From assembly GCF_002127225.1 (NCBI RefSeq), contig NZ_NFUR01000001.1:993592-1057591 (forward strand): a DNA stretch of 64,000 nt, given 5' to 3'. The position numbers and the translations under genes were made by a program. The stretch comes from Sphingomonas sp. IBVSS2. Lineage in GTDB: Bacteria; Pseudomonadota; Alphaproteobacteria; Sphingomonadales; Sphingomonadaceae. Below are positions 44,773 through 52,898 of this stretch, piece by piece (positions within the stretch are counted from its first letter, which is position 1; the number at the start of each line of letters is the position of its first letter). The notes under the pieces are model-generated. The model saw nothing but the letters and a program-made list of their open reading frames with translations. It was not told the origin of the DNA and did no database searches.

Positions 44773-46179
44773 ATGGCCGGGTGGAGGAAGCGCGTCTCGC
44801 GCTGGTGGCTGGACGACATGTTCGGCCCGCGGCACGAGGTCCGCTTCGCGCTTCGGGTCAGCGCGCGCCTCGCCTGGTTGCGGTTCCGCCTGTGGCTGCG
44901 CCGGCCCCGGGGAATGGGGCTGCGGCGCCACTGGCCCAAGCCGGTCGCGCTGGCGCTGGTCGGCATCCTGGTGCCGCTCGGCATCGCCACCCTCCTCTCG
45001 CTGCTGTTCCCACAAGAGGCGCGCGGCGTCGCGGCCGCATTCCATCGCCTGTTCACCGATGCGGAGGCGCCGCGTCTCGAATGGCGGGAGGCCGCACAGA
45101 TTCTGCTGCTGCTGATCGGCGTGCCCTCCGCCTTCCTGCTCTGGCTGTTCCGCGACCTCAACGTCAACGCGACGCTCGACAACCAGCGCAAGGACGTGAA
45201 CCTCAAGGAGTTCCAGGAGATCCAGATGCGCGCCGCCGGCGCCATCGACGAGAAATTCCCCGCCGCCGCGCGCGAGACACTGCAGATCGCGGCGTTGCAC
45301 CAGATGCGCGCGTTCCTGCGCGGCGAATATGGCAAGAGTTTCCAGCGCCCCGCCTTCGAGCTGCTGCGGGCGCGGCTGGTCGCCAGTGCCGAGGCGACCG
45401 GCAGCAGCGTCGTGGGGAACTGGCTGCAGGACTGGCGCGAGCGCTTCCGGCGGCTCGAGGGGCGCGACGTGGCGCGCGCCATCGTGGAGATGAAGCGCGA
45501 GATCGCCGGCGCGCGGCGCAAGCTTCGCCCCTGCGCCATCGCCGCCGCGGAGCAGACCATATTGAGCGAGGAATGGGAGGCGGTGCTCCGGGGCAGCCTG
45601 CCGCTCGCCGGATCCGCCTTCGATCGCATCCAGCTGGGGCGCAAGACGGTGCTTTCGGGGGCGAGCTTCGTCGATTGCCGCTTCCGGCTGGCGCGGCTGC
45701 GCTACGTGCATCTCGAGCGCGCCGAGTTGTCCGGCACCTTTATGGAGGGCGCCTATCTGCGTGGCGCCCATCTCGAACAGGCTGCCTTCTTCTACGCCTA
45801 TCTCGAATATGCCTCCTTCGTGGGCGCCAATCTCGATCGGGCGCTGCTCCAGGGCGCCAGCGCGGCCGGCGCGCGCTTCACCAGCGCGTCGCTGCGCTTC
45901 GCGACGCTGTCTGACGCGGATCTGCGCGGCGCGTCCTTCTCGAACGCGGACCTGCGCGGCGCCGATTTCCGGGATGCCGAGCTTGCCGGCGCGAGCCTGC
46001 GGGGCGCGCGCCTGGAAGGGGCGAAGCTTGCGGATCAGGATGCGAGCCTGGTGGGCAATTGCACCGGCGCGACGTTCGACGATGCCACCGAATTCGCGTT
46101 CGACTGGTCTTCTCTCCCGGAAAGCGAACGCGAGGCGGTGCGTCAGCCCTGGATTGCCAAGGGCATGCAGCGGGTCTGA
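44773..46179 (+). CDS. Pentapeptide-repeat membrane protein
   Basis: A 468-residue protein in three parts. Two membrane helices lie at about 58-82 and 112-128. A charged helical middle (about 128-275) opens with LFRDLNVNATLDNQRKDVNL, which I have seen as a recurrent N-terminal module of membrane pentapeptide proteins. The C-terminal 140 residues are pentapeptide repeats with A(D/N/F)LxG spacing (GAYLRGAHLEQAAF, DADLRGASFSNADLRGADF), which fold as a right-handed square helix, 4-5 coils long. DNA-mimic activity, as in Qnr, is one known use of the fold, but membrane-bound forms are of unknown function. Start ATG at 44773 after GGGGGAGCG. Confidence 0.88.
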   Translation: MAGWRKRVSRWWLDDMFGPRHEVRFALRVSARLAWLRFRLWLRRPRGMGLRRHWPKPVALALVGILVPLGIATLLSLLFPQEARGVAAAFHRLFTDAEAPRLEWREAAQILLLLIGVPSAFLLWLFRDLNVNATLDNQRKDVNLKEFQEIQMRAAGAIDEKFPAAARETLQIAALHQMRAFLRGEYGKSFQRPAFELLRARLVASAEATGSSVVGNWLQDWRERFRRLEGRDVARAIVEMKREIAGARRKLRPCAIAAAEQTILSEEWEAVLRGSLPLAGSAFDRIQLGRKTVLSGASFVDCRFRLARLRYVHLERAELSGTFMEGAYLRGAHLEQAAFFYAYLEYASFVGANLDRALLQGASAAGARFTSASLRFATLSDADLRGASFSNADLRGADFRDAELAGASLRGARLEGAKLADQDASLVGNCTGATFDDATEFAFDWSSLPESEREAVRQPWIAKGMQRV

Positions 46180-46266
46180 GGGCGCTGCCGCGGCAGAACG
46201 AAGCGACAGGCCGTTTCGTCGCCGTAGCGGTTGAGCCGCCCGGGCACTTCCCGCATAAGGCCGCGC

Positions 46267-46809
46267 ATGCGCCGTCAGCTGCTCGTCTTCGCCTCCGCGC
46301 TCGCAATTGCGGGCTGTTCGGAAACGCCGCGCGTGGTGCCGCCGCCCGCGCCTCCGCCCCGACCCGTCCCGGCGCCTGCTCCCGCGCCGGCCCCGGCGCC
46401 GTCGCCCGTACCCCAGGGGGCGGACTGGCGCGACTGGCCGCTCACCCCGGGCGACTGGGTCTATCGCCAGGACGGGCGCGGCTCGGTTGCGTTCTTCGGC
46501 ATGGCCGGTGGCGAGGCCGAGTTGATCCTGCGCTGCGATGCCGGCCGCGGCCGCGTGGTGTTTTCGCGCAAGGGCGCGGGGGTGGCGAGCGTCACGGTGC
46601 GCACCACCAGCACGTTCCGCCAGGTCCCGGTCCAGCCGCTCCCCGGCGCGGCACCGCGGCTGGCCGCCGATCTCGCCCCGGCGGATCCGTTGCTCGACGC
46701 GATGGGCTTCAGCCGCGGGCGGTTCCTGGTCCAGGGCAACGGCCTGCCCACGCTGGTGGTGCCCGCCTATGCCGAGGTGCTGCGCGTCACCGAGGATTGC
46801 CGCGGATAG
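46267..46809 (+). CDS. Proline-rich lipoprotein, unknown
   Basis: A 180-residue protein with a lipobox (ALAIAGCSE), a 35-residue Pro/Ala linker (PPPAPPPRPVPAPAPAPAPAP) of the kind that spans the periplasm, and a small beta domain (DWPLTPGDWVYRQDGRGSVAFFG to VVPAYAEVLRVTEDCRG). The start ATG at 46267 gives MRRQLLVFASALAIAGC. The globular domain has no match that I recognise; its last CR pair could form a disulfide with the RCDAG cysteine. Confidence 0.82.
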   Translation: MRRQLLVFASALAIAGCSETPRVVPPPAPPPRPVPAPAPAPAPAPSPVPQGADWRDWPLTPGDWVYRQDGRGSVAFFGMAGGEAELILRCDAGRGRVVFSRKGAGVASVTVRTTSTFRQVPVQPLPGAAPRLAADLAPADPLLDAMGFSRGRFLVQGNGLPTLVVPAYAEVLRVTEDCRG

Positions 46810-47103
46810 ATCGGTCGCCCGCGCCGCGGCGGAGAAGCACGCGCGCGAAGCCCAGTATTTCAAGCGGCATCGGGCCTCGCCCGGGCAGGACGGGAGTGGG
46901 CGTGCGCGCCCGCCGCGATGCCTTGGGAATATGGGAGAGGGCGTGAGTCGCCGGGGCGGGTTCCCCGCTTTGCGGCCCAGAATTCCAGAATCGCTCAGAA
47001 AAAGATTTTATACAAGACTTGTTCTGCGACTCGCAGTGATTCAAATAGTTGGCGTGCCCTTTGAGGGTGCGTGCTTCTTCAACTAGCGAAAGGAGGTGAT
47101 CCG

Positions 47104-47160
47104 ATGTCTCATGGTTCAGCAATGGGGTCGGTTCAGTTCGTTCGGGAGACGCACCGCTGA
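47104..47160 (+). CDS. 18-codon leader-type ORF
   Basis: The peptide is MSHGSAMGSVQFVRETHR. GGAGG sits 7 bases before the ATG in a perfect 14-base Shine-Dalgarno, the strongest possible. Codons include TCT, GGT, TCA, GCA and GTT, rare in the GC-rich genes around. It may be a leader peptide or a decoy for ribosomes rather than a functional protein. An overlapping 63-residue frame from 47096 or 47111 lacks proper spacing. Confidence 0.5.
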   Translation: MSHGSAMGSVQFVRETHR

Positions 47161-47297
47161 GCAGACGGACGCGATCGGAAGCCCTCCGATCGTAAGGCGC
47201 GCGGGAGGTATCCTCCTCCAATCAACGGCGCCAGTCCGAAGCAAAGCGGTCCGCATGGTCTCCCGGGCTGGAGCTTCCGGCCGCTGACCATGTCGGA

Positions 47298-47340
47298 GGT
47301 CGCCGGGTCGTCGGGAGACGCCCCGGCGGCCTCTTTCATT
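47298..47340 (+). terminator. Strong intrinsic terminator of the small transcript
   Basis: A 15-bp stem with one mismatch and one G-U pair (GGTCGCCGGG.CGTC / GACG.CCCGGCGGCC) closes a GGGA tetraloop and is followed by CTTTCATTTT. A second hairpin GGCCCC-9-GGGGCC followed by TTTCATT lies 25-50 bases further (near 47360-47385). Confidence 0.85.
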
Positions 47341-47441
47341 TTGGGGATATCCGTGGTGCGGCCCCTGCGAGAGCGGGGCCTTTCATTCGGGCGCGCGCGA
47401 GGCCAGCGCCCGCCAGGGCCGGGGACCTCCATTCCCCTCCC

Positions 47442-47573
47442 CGTCGTCCTCACGGGGGCGGGGTTCCAGAATATATGGGCCGATCGAAGCAATCCTGCGC
47501 ATGCCGGCCGAGCCGCACGACTCTTGCTCCTGGCCCTGGATCCCGTTTCGGCGGGGGATGACGGACCCAGTTT
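47442..47573. repeat. REP-like doublet, type A, diverged
   Basis: Left arm starts CGTCGTCCTCACGGGGGCGG, right arm ends TTTCGGCGGGGGATGACGG; both carry the TTCCAG/CTGGA ends seen at 17401-17480. Arms agree imperfectly. Together with the next doublet it fills the gene-free part of the gap after the terminator at 47340. Confidence 0.65.
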
Positions 47574-47653
47574 CAAGGGCTGTGCGGGGCCTGCCCCTAG
47601 GGCCAATCGACATTCAGGCTAAGGGTGTGGCTTGGCTTCGAACCAACCTCCTT

Positions 47654-47741
47654 CGTCACCCTGAACTTGTTTCAGGGTCCAACGTGCCACTGGCGATGTC
47701 GCTGGTGGAGAATTGGATGCTGAAACAAGTTCAGCATGACG
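47654..47741. repeat. REP-like doublet, type C
   Basis: Left CGTCACCCTGAACTTGTTTC with AGGGTCCAA, right TTGGATGCTGAAACAAGTTC with AGCATGACG, 30 bases apart. Nearly identical in both arms to 30787-30895, including the compensatory CCC/GGG versus ATG/CAT stem ends. Confidence 0.9.
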
Positions 47742-47819
47742 GAAAGGAGAGGTTTCGACATGCAACTTCCTTCCCTCGCCACCGGGAATGGAGGGGACGG
47801 AGCTGAATGGCGATCCGCC

Positions 47820-48515
47820 CTAGCCGATGCGGTCGAGCCAGCCGGGCAGGGCGGCGAAGCGATCCAGTTGGGCGAAGCGCGGATGGTCGCTCGGCACCGG
47901 CGCGCGCTCGTGCGCCCAGGATAATTCGGGCGGCAGGAACGCGGCCCAGCCGCCGGCGGCGAGCACCGGTGCGATGTCGGATCGGATCGAGTCCCCGGCC
48001 ATCCCGGCGCGCTCGGGCGCGGCGCCGTAGCGGGCGAACAGGCGGACAAAGGTATCCGGCGTCTTGTCGCTGACGATCTCGACGCCGTGGAACAGCTCAC
48101 CCAGCCCGGAGGCGGCGAGCTTGGCTTCTTGGTGGAGCAGGTCGCCTTTGGTCACCAGCACGAGCCGCACGCGCCGGGCCAGCGCGGCGAGCGTCTCGCC
48201 GACGCCGTCGAGCAGCTCGACGGGATGCGAGAGCAGGGTGCGCCCCGCGGCGAGCATCGCAGCGATGGTCTCGCGAGACAGCGCATCGCCGCACAGCTCG
48301 GTCGCGGTCTCGATCATCGAGAGCGTGAAGCTCTTGGCGCCATAGCCGTAGAGCCGCAGATTGGCGCTCTCCACCGCCTCGAGCCGCTCGCGCGCCACGC
48401 CTTCGGCCGCGAAGGGCGCCATCATCGCGACGAAGGCACGTTCCGCTTCGTCGAAATGGCGCATATTGTGCCAGAGCGTGTCGTCGGCATCGAGGCAGAG
48501 TAGATCGAGCGGCAT
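47820..48515 (-). CDS. HAD family hydrolase
   Basis: A 231-residue phosphatase-like protein. The nucleophile motif is LLCLDADDTLWHN (Asp9, Asp11), followed by a helical cap (about 20-95), motif II/III around VRLVLVTKGDLLHQEAKL with Lys, and the metal Asp pair in AGDSIRSDIAPVLAAGG. Likely a small-molecule phosphatase; substrate unknown. Start ATG at 48515. Confidence 0.92.
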   Translation of the reverse strand: MPLDLLCLDADDTLWHNMRHFDEAERAFVAMMAPFAAEGVARERLEAVESANLRLYGYGAKSFTLSMIETATELCGDALSRETIAAMLAAGRTLLSHPVELLDGVGETLAALARRVRLVLVTKGDLLHQEAKLAASGLGELFHGVEIVSDKTPDTFVRLFARYGAAPERAGMAGDSIRSDIAPVLAAGGWAAFLPPELSWAHERAPVPSDHPRFAQLDRFAALPGWLDRIG

Positions 48516-48574
48516 GGCCTGCCCCTAGCGCCGCCCGGCCCGGACGGCCACGCATAAGATATGCGCAAGCACCT

Positions 48575-50326
48575 TCATCGCGCCGGCGTGAACGTCATTC
48601 TGCGCACCGCGCCGTCAAAGCCTTTCGAGCCGAGCACCAGCATGTTGTTGCCGTCGAGCAGCATGAGCCGGCCGGGCAGGCGGAGCGTCCGCCAGCCGGG
48701 CGCGGCCGGCACGTCGAGCGCCATCGGCGTGCCGCCGTTCAGCGCCAGCGCCAGCGCGCCGCCCCTGGGCGACTGTATCTCCACTTCGACCGCATAGGCG
48801 CCGCCGCCCTCGGCCGAGAGCGAATAGCGCATCCATTCGCCGGGCACGAAATCGCTGACGTACAGATACTCGCCTTCCGCGCGGGCGATGTCGACGCCGT
48901 CGTTGCGCCAGGTGCGGCCCTTGTTCCACGGCGTTCGCGCCTTGCCGGTGGAGACATGGTAATTGGCGTCGTCGGTATCGCTATATGCCACGCCGGCTGG
49001 GCCGATGTCATAGTCGACGGCGTCGATCGCGCCGCCCTCCCTGGTGACCTGCAGCGGCGCCGAGGGGCGCGGGCTGGGGTCGTGCGGTTGGCGCAGCATC
49101 GCGTCGACCACGTCCTGGTGGAACAGGTTGTTCTCGTGCCGGATGTCGTGGCGGGCGAGCTGCATCAGCGTGGCATGGGCCTCCTCGGCGCTCGGGCGCG
49201 GACCCTTGCCCGTCCAATAGGCGACCAGCCTGGCCCAGCCGGGATTGGGCGCGATCTCCAGCGGATTGTTGAAGCCGATCTTCTTGAGCGGCCAGAAGGC
49301 CCAGCCGATGCCGTTTCGCTCGACGAGCGAGATCGCGTCGCGAAACCAGACATTGGAGTTCTCGCCCGATTCCCCCAGCCAGAGCGGCATGGCGTAGGTA
49401 TCGCGCAGCTTGAGGAACGGCGCGATCGACGCTTCGTCGTTCAGGTTCCAATATTTGTGGAAGCTGAGCGCGGTGTTCCCATCGGCGAAGGGCAGCAGGC
49501 CGGCATAGTTGTTGCCCCAGCAATTGCCCTCGATGACGAGCATGTGGCGCTTGTCGACTTCGCGGATCGCGGCGGCGATATCGGCGTAGAGCTGCTTGAG
49601 CGGTCCGTTGCCCGCCTCCTTGCAGCCATGGTCGCCGCCGGGGCCGGAAAAGTCCCAATTGGGCTCGTTGAGCAGATCATAGGCGCCGATCCCGGGCTCG
49701 TTCGCATAGCGCTGCGCCAGCTTGCGCCACAGCGCGATCGTCTTGCGGCGGTTCTCCGCGCTCTGCCACAGCGCGGGCCTGGCGGGATCGCGGTCGGCGA
49801 TCGGCAGGTCGTTGCCCTGGCCGCCGGGTGCGGCGTGCAGGTCGAGGATCAGGTACATGCCGTTCGCCTTGGTCCAGGCGAGCAAGCCGTCGATGCGCCG
49901 GAAACCGTCCTCCAGCCAGGTGTCCTTGCCCGGAACCGGCTCCTTCTCCGCCGGCAGGGTGAGCAGATCATAGTGCATCGGCAGGCGCACCGAGTTCATG
50001 CCCCAGCGCGCCATCATGTCGATGTCCGCCTTGCGGGTATGGTTGTCCAGCCAGGCCCGATAGAATTCCGCCGTCTTCTCCTCGCCGATCAGGTCGGCGA
50101 TCGCGGCCCGGATGCGATGCTGCTGGCCGGAGCCCAGCTGGCCGAGCTGGAACATATAGCCCTCCTGCAGCATCCAGCCGCCCAGCCCCATGCCTCGCAG
50201 CAGCACTTCGCGGCCGCGCTCGTCGACGATGCGGGGGCCGTCGGCGCGCAGGAAGCCCTGCGCTTGCGATGGCAACGTTGTCATCATCGCGAGGGGGGCA
50301 AGCAGCGCGAGCGCGAGCTTCTTCAT
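48575..50326 (-). CDS. Secreted glycoside hydrolase family 5 enzyme with C-terminal carbohydrate-binding-like domain
   Basis: A 583-residue protein with signal peptide MKKLALALLAPLAMMTTLPSQAQ. The GH5 barrel spans about 24-400: RGMGLGGWMLQEGYM opening, acid/base Glu in AYDLLNEPNWDFSG and nucleophile Glu in PLWLGESGENSN. After a linker, residues about 445-583 form a beta-sandwich (GGAIDAVDYDIGPAGVAYSDTD, VPGEWMRYSLSAEGGGAYAVEVEI) resembling CBM6/CBM35-type modules. The substrate is a beta-glucan or mannan; I cannot tell which. The start at 50326 has GAGGA upstream. The 200-base gap to the next gene holds a degenerate type A REP-like sequence. Confidence 0.92.
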   Translation of the reverse strand: MKKLALALLAPLAMMTTLPSQAQGFLRADGPRIVDERGREVLLRGMGLGGWMLQEGYMFQLGQLGSGQQHRIRAAIADLIGEEKTAEFYRAWLDNHTRKADIDMMARWGMNSVRLPMHYDLLTLPAEKEPVPGKDTWLEDGFRRIDGLLAWTKANGMYLILDLHAAPGGQGNDLPIADRDPARPALWQSAENRRKTIALWRKLAQRYANEPGIGAYDLLNEPNWDFSGPGGDHGCKEAGNGPLKQLYADIAAAIREVDKRHMLVIEGNCWGNNYAGLLPFADGNTALSFHKYWNLNDEASIAPFLKLRDTYAMPLWLGESGENSNVWFRDAISLVERNGIGWAFWPLKKIGFNNPLEIAPNPGWARLVAYWTGKGPRPSAEEAHATLMQLARHDIRHENNLFHQDVVDAMLRQPHDPSPRPSAPLQVTREGGAIDAVDYDIGPAGVAYSDTDDANYHVSTGKARTPWNKGRTWRNDGVDIARAEGEYLYVSDFVPGEWMRYSLSAEGGGAYAVEVEIQSPRGGALALALNGGTPMALDVPAAPGWRTLRLPGRLMLLDGNNMLVLGSKGFDGAVRRMTFTPAR

Positions 50327-50528
50327 CCGGGCGGTCCTCTCTGTTCGATTTTGGAGGAGCGTAGCGTGGGGTTCGGCCGGGATCGAGCGGGATTCGCGAT
50401 CCGGGGATCTCATCTGGGTTCGGGCTTTCGGTCCCCCCGGCTTCTTTACCTTGGCGAAAGCCGGGTCTCCTGCCCTGCGCTACGGCCTGAGATCCCGTCC
50501 GGGGCCGCCCGGATGCGGACGGGCGCGT

Positions 50529-51353
50529 TCAGGGTGAGGATGCGCGATCCGGCCGGTCGTAGAGCTCCCACACCTGCTCTCCCGTCACCACGTCCGCATA
50601 GGGCCTGCCGTTCGCATCGCGGCTCGGCGCATAGCGGAAGCGCTTCCTGATCAGGCGGCAGGTCGTCTCGTCGAGATCGGCATTGCCGCTCGATCGCGTC
50701 ACCTGGCAATCGGTCACCCGCCCGTTCACGCCCACCGTGAAGCGCAATCCCACCGTGCCGCTCGCGCCGGCCTCCGCCGCGGCCTTCGGATAATCGCGCC
50801 CGGTGATCCTGCCCTCGAGCAGCTGCAGCACCGTGCCGCCCCCGCCGCCCGATCCGTCGCCGTTGCCGCCCGATCCGGTGCCGGTGCCGGATCCGCCGGC
50901 GCCGGTTCCCGGCCCGGCAACGGGTGCGCTGCCCGAATGCGCGTCGCTTCCCTGCGCGGGGATCGTCGCCGCCGGAAGCGGCTGGGGCAGGGGCGTCTTC
51001 ACCGGCGCCGCCACTTCGGTGGCGCGGGAGACCAGGTTGGGCGGCGCGGCCTTGCCCGATGCCCTGGGCGCGCGGGGCTTCGGCTTCGGCGCGATCCGCG
51101 GTTCCGGCGGCGGCGGCGGGGGCAGCACGAAACCCACCAGCCGCATTGCCGGCACCGGGGCGAGATGCAGGTTCACTCCCAGCCCGCGCATCAGCATCCA
51201 GACGAGCAGCGCCACCAGGGCCAGCGCGCCCAATGCGCCGGCGATACGTTCCCGCGGGGTTGGGCCGATCCGCTTGCGCGGGGCCGGGATGCCGGCGCCT
51301 GTCATGCCGCGGACAATGCGCCGGACACCGGGAACGATCCCGATGAACGCCAT
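50529..51353 (-). CDS. TonB family energy-transducing protein
   Basis: A 274-residue protein with one membrane helix (about 38-57), a Pro/Lys-rich periplasmic linker (PPPPPPEPRIAPKPKPRAP), a long Gly/Ser tract (about 145-175) and the TonB C-terminal domain (about 178-274; RDYPKAAAEAGASGTVGLRFTVGVNGRVTDCQVTRSSGNADLD). The YPxxA motif and the CxxxRSSG..LD end are typical. It transmits proton-motive force to TonB-dependent receptors such as the one at 35-37.8 kb. No exbBD neighbours. Start may be 51353 or the ATG at 51305. Confidence 0.87.
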   Translation of the reverse strand: MAFIGIVPGVRRIVRGMTGAGIPAPRKRIGPTPRERIAGALGALALVALLVWMLMRGLGVNLHLAPVPAMRLVGFVLPPPPPPEPRIAPKPKPRAPRASGKAAPPNLVSRATEVAAPVKTPLPQPLPAATIPAQGSDAHSGSAPVAGPGTGAGGSGTGTGSGGNGDGSGGGGGTVLQLLEGRITGRDYPKAAAEAGASGTVGLRFTVGVNGRVTDCQVTRSSGNADLDETTCRLIRKRFRYAPSRDANGRPYADVVTGEQVWELYDRPDRASSP

Positions 51354-51429
51354 GTTGTTTTCGGTTCATGCAACCGCCGGCCATCCGGCAAGTTGTCTGC
51401 ACATTGGATTCGAGGAAGGGATGGAAATC

Positions 51430-51747
51430 ATGCGCAAGCTCATCGCGGCCGCTGCCGCTCTCGCACTGGCCATGCCCGTCGCGGTCATTCCGACGGCGCC
51501 CGCCCAGGCCCAGTCGCACTACAAGGGCAAGTCTTCCAAGTCGCGCACCTATTACAAGAAGTGCCGCCGCTCGACCGGCACGGCCGGCCTGGTCGGCGGC
51601 GCCGCGGTGGGCGTGCTCGCCGGCCCGGCGATCATCGGCCATGGCCTGCTGGGTGCCGCGGTGGGCGGCGTGGGCGGCGCGCTCGGCGGCCGGGCGATCG
51701 ATCGCAGCATCACCGCCAAGAAGCGCTGCCACTATGTCCGTCGATAG
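51430..51747 (+). CDS. Secreted glycine-zipper protein
   Basis: A 105-residue protein with a signal peptide ending APAQAQ. The mature part begins with a Lys/Ser/Tyr-rich stretch (KGKSSKSRTYYKKCRR), followed by a long glycine zipper (GLVGGAAVGVLAGPAIIGHGLLGAAVGGVGGALGGRA) and a basic tail with a second Cys (KKRCHYVRR). Such proteins embed in the outer membrane or associate with it. Start ATG at 51430 with GGAAGGG 9 bases upstream; ATG 51421 is possible. Confidence 0.85.
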   Translation: MRKLIAAAAALALAMPVAVIPTAPAQAQSHYKGKSSKSRTYYKKCRRSTGTAGLVGGAAVGVLAGPAIIGHGLLGAAVGGVGGALGGRAIDRSITAKKRCHYVRR

Positions 51748-51750
51748 ATC

Positions 51751-52815
51751 CTAGGTCGAACGGCCGCGCGCGGTCACCGGCCAGGCGCCGGTCACCGTGC
51801 CGCCTTCCACCAGGTGGTAGGCGTCGTACAGATTCACCGTCGGGTCGCAGTGCGGCGGCACCAGCGTGACGCGTTCCGCCAGGCCCGGCAGATCCTCGCC
51901 GGTCAGCGCACCCTGCTCGTCGCCCATGAAGGCGTAGCGCGCGGTGCCTGACGCGGGCACGGGCACCCCGGCATCGGTGGCGAAAGACTTCAATCCCGCA
52001 TCGATCGTCACCATGCCGGGCGTGTTCGCGCTGACCACGGTGGCATCCACCCAGAGCGCCTGCTCGAAGCGCGGCCCTGCCAGCTCGCAGTCGCGATATT
52101 CGCGGTCGAGGAAGATATAGCTCCCCACCTGCAGCTCGGTGAGCACGCCCAGCTCCGCGTCGATCGCGAAGGTGCCGGTGCCGGCGCCGGTCACCACCGG
52201 GATCGCGAACCCCGCCGCCGCCAGGGCGGCCAGCACGGTGCGCAGATAGCCGGTCTTCGCCACGATCGCCGCGTGCCGATCGGCATAGGCAGCGATATGC
52301 TGTTCCGAGCCGCAATAATATTGCACCCCGCCCAGCGTCAGCCCGGCCGCGGCGATCGCCTCCGCCAGCGCCACCGCCGCTTCGGGCGACGTCACGCCGG
52401 TGCGGTGCTTGCCGGGGTCGACGTCGACGAAGAGCGTCGCGCCGCAGCCCGCCAGCGCGCGCGCCACCTCCGGATGGTCCGCCACCACCGAGAGCCGGAT
52501 CCTCGCCGCCAGCGCCGCCAGCCGCGCGATTCCGCCCCGGGTCACCACCGGCGAGGTGAGGTGGATGTCGCCCACGCCGTCCGCGGCGAGCGCTTCCGCC
52601 TCGCCCAGCTTGGCGCAGCATATGCCCACTGCGCCCGCCGCGACCTGCCGCCGGGCGATCTCGCCGCTCTTGTGCGTCTTGGCATGCGGCCGGAGCGCCA
52701 GGCCGCGGGCCTTCGCGAATGCCGCCATCGCGGCGATGTTGCGGTCCATCGCTGCCACGTCGAGCAGCAGCGCGGGCGTGGCCAGGTCGACGCGGGGCAG
52801 GGGGAAGGCAGTCAT
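51751..52815 (-). CDS. DSD1-family PLP enzyme (D-serine dehydratase / D-threonine aldolase type)
   Basis: A 354-residue fold-type III enzyme. The Schiff-base lysine lies in ALRPHAKTHKS (Lys46), and the C-terminal zinc site in LVPPHCDPTVNLYDAYHLVEGG (His, Cys), which sets this family apart from alanine racemases. It removes beta-hydroxy-D-amino acids: dehydration of D-serine or aldol cleavage of D-threonine. Start ATG at 52815. Divergent from the aminopeptidase P gene with an 83-base gap. Confidence 0.93.
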   Translation of the reverse strand: MTAFPLPRVDLATPALLLDVAAMDRNIAAMAAFAKARGLALRPHAKTHKSGEIARRQVAAGAVGICCAKLGEAEALAADGVGDIHLTSPVVTRGGIARLAALAARIRLSVVADHPEVARALAGCGATLFVDVDPGKHRTGVTSPEAAVALAEAIAAAGLTLGGVQYYCGSEQHIAAYADRHAAIVAKTGYLRTVLAALAAAGFAIPVVTGAGTGTFAIDAELGVLTELQVGSYIFLDREYRDCELAGPRFEQALWVDATVVSANTPGMVTIDAGLKSFATDAGVPVPASGTARYAFMGDEQGALTGEDLPGLAERVTLVPPHCDPTVNLYDAYHLVEGGTVTGAWPVTARGRST

Positions 52816-52898
52816 CGGCCAGGCGATAGCGCAAGGTGTGACTTTTGCCGAATAACGGCGCAAAGCAGCCCCATAGAGTCCAGCTAAGAGTAGAAACG

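Larger units (their letters stand above)
46985..47340 (+). ncRNA. Probable structured small transcript with full-length Shine-Dalgarno
   Basis: This AT-richer island in the 1-kb gap 46810-47819 ends in a very strong terminator (47298-47340) and starts near ATTTTATACAAG/TTGTTC promoter-like sequence (46990-47050). Inside are, in order, ACAAG-A-CTTGT and CTGCGA-C-TCGCAG palindromes, the sequence AAAGGAGGTGATCC (47089-47102; exact complement of the 14-base 16S rRNA 3' end), an 18-codon ORF, a perfect 8-bp hairpin CGATCGGA/TCCGATCG near 47170, and GGAGGTATCCTCCTCC near 47208, whose CCTCCTCC could pair with the Shine-Dalgarno. No longer gene follows on this strand. Ends are approximate; the class is unknown to me. 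Confidence 0.5.

Noticed and set aside
41890..46863. Open frame of 1657 codons on the minus strand across uvrB and the pentapeptide gene
   Set aside because: It is antisense to uvrB and two other well-supported genes; the low-complexity Arg/His/Ala translation is typical of GC-rich antisense frames.
47096..47287. 63-codon frame overlapping the 18-codon ORF
   Set aside because: Its GTG lies within the Shine-Dalgarno itself and later ATGs are badly spaced. The Arg-rich translation runs through hairpins and the frame ends short of the terminator.
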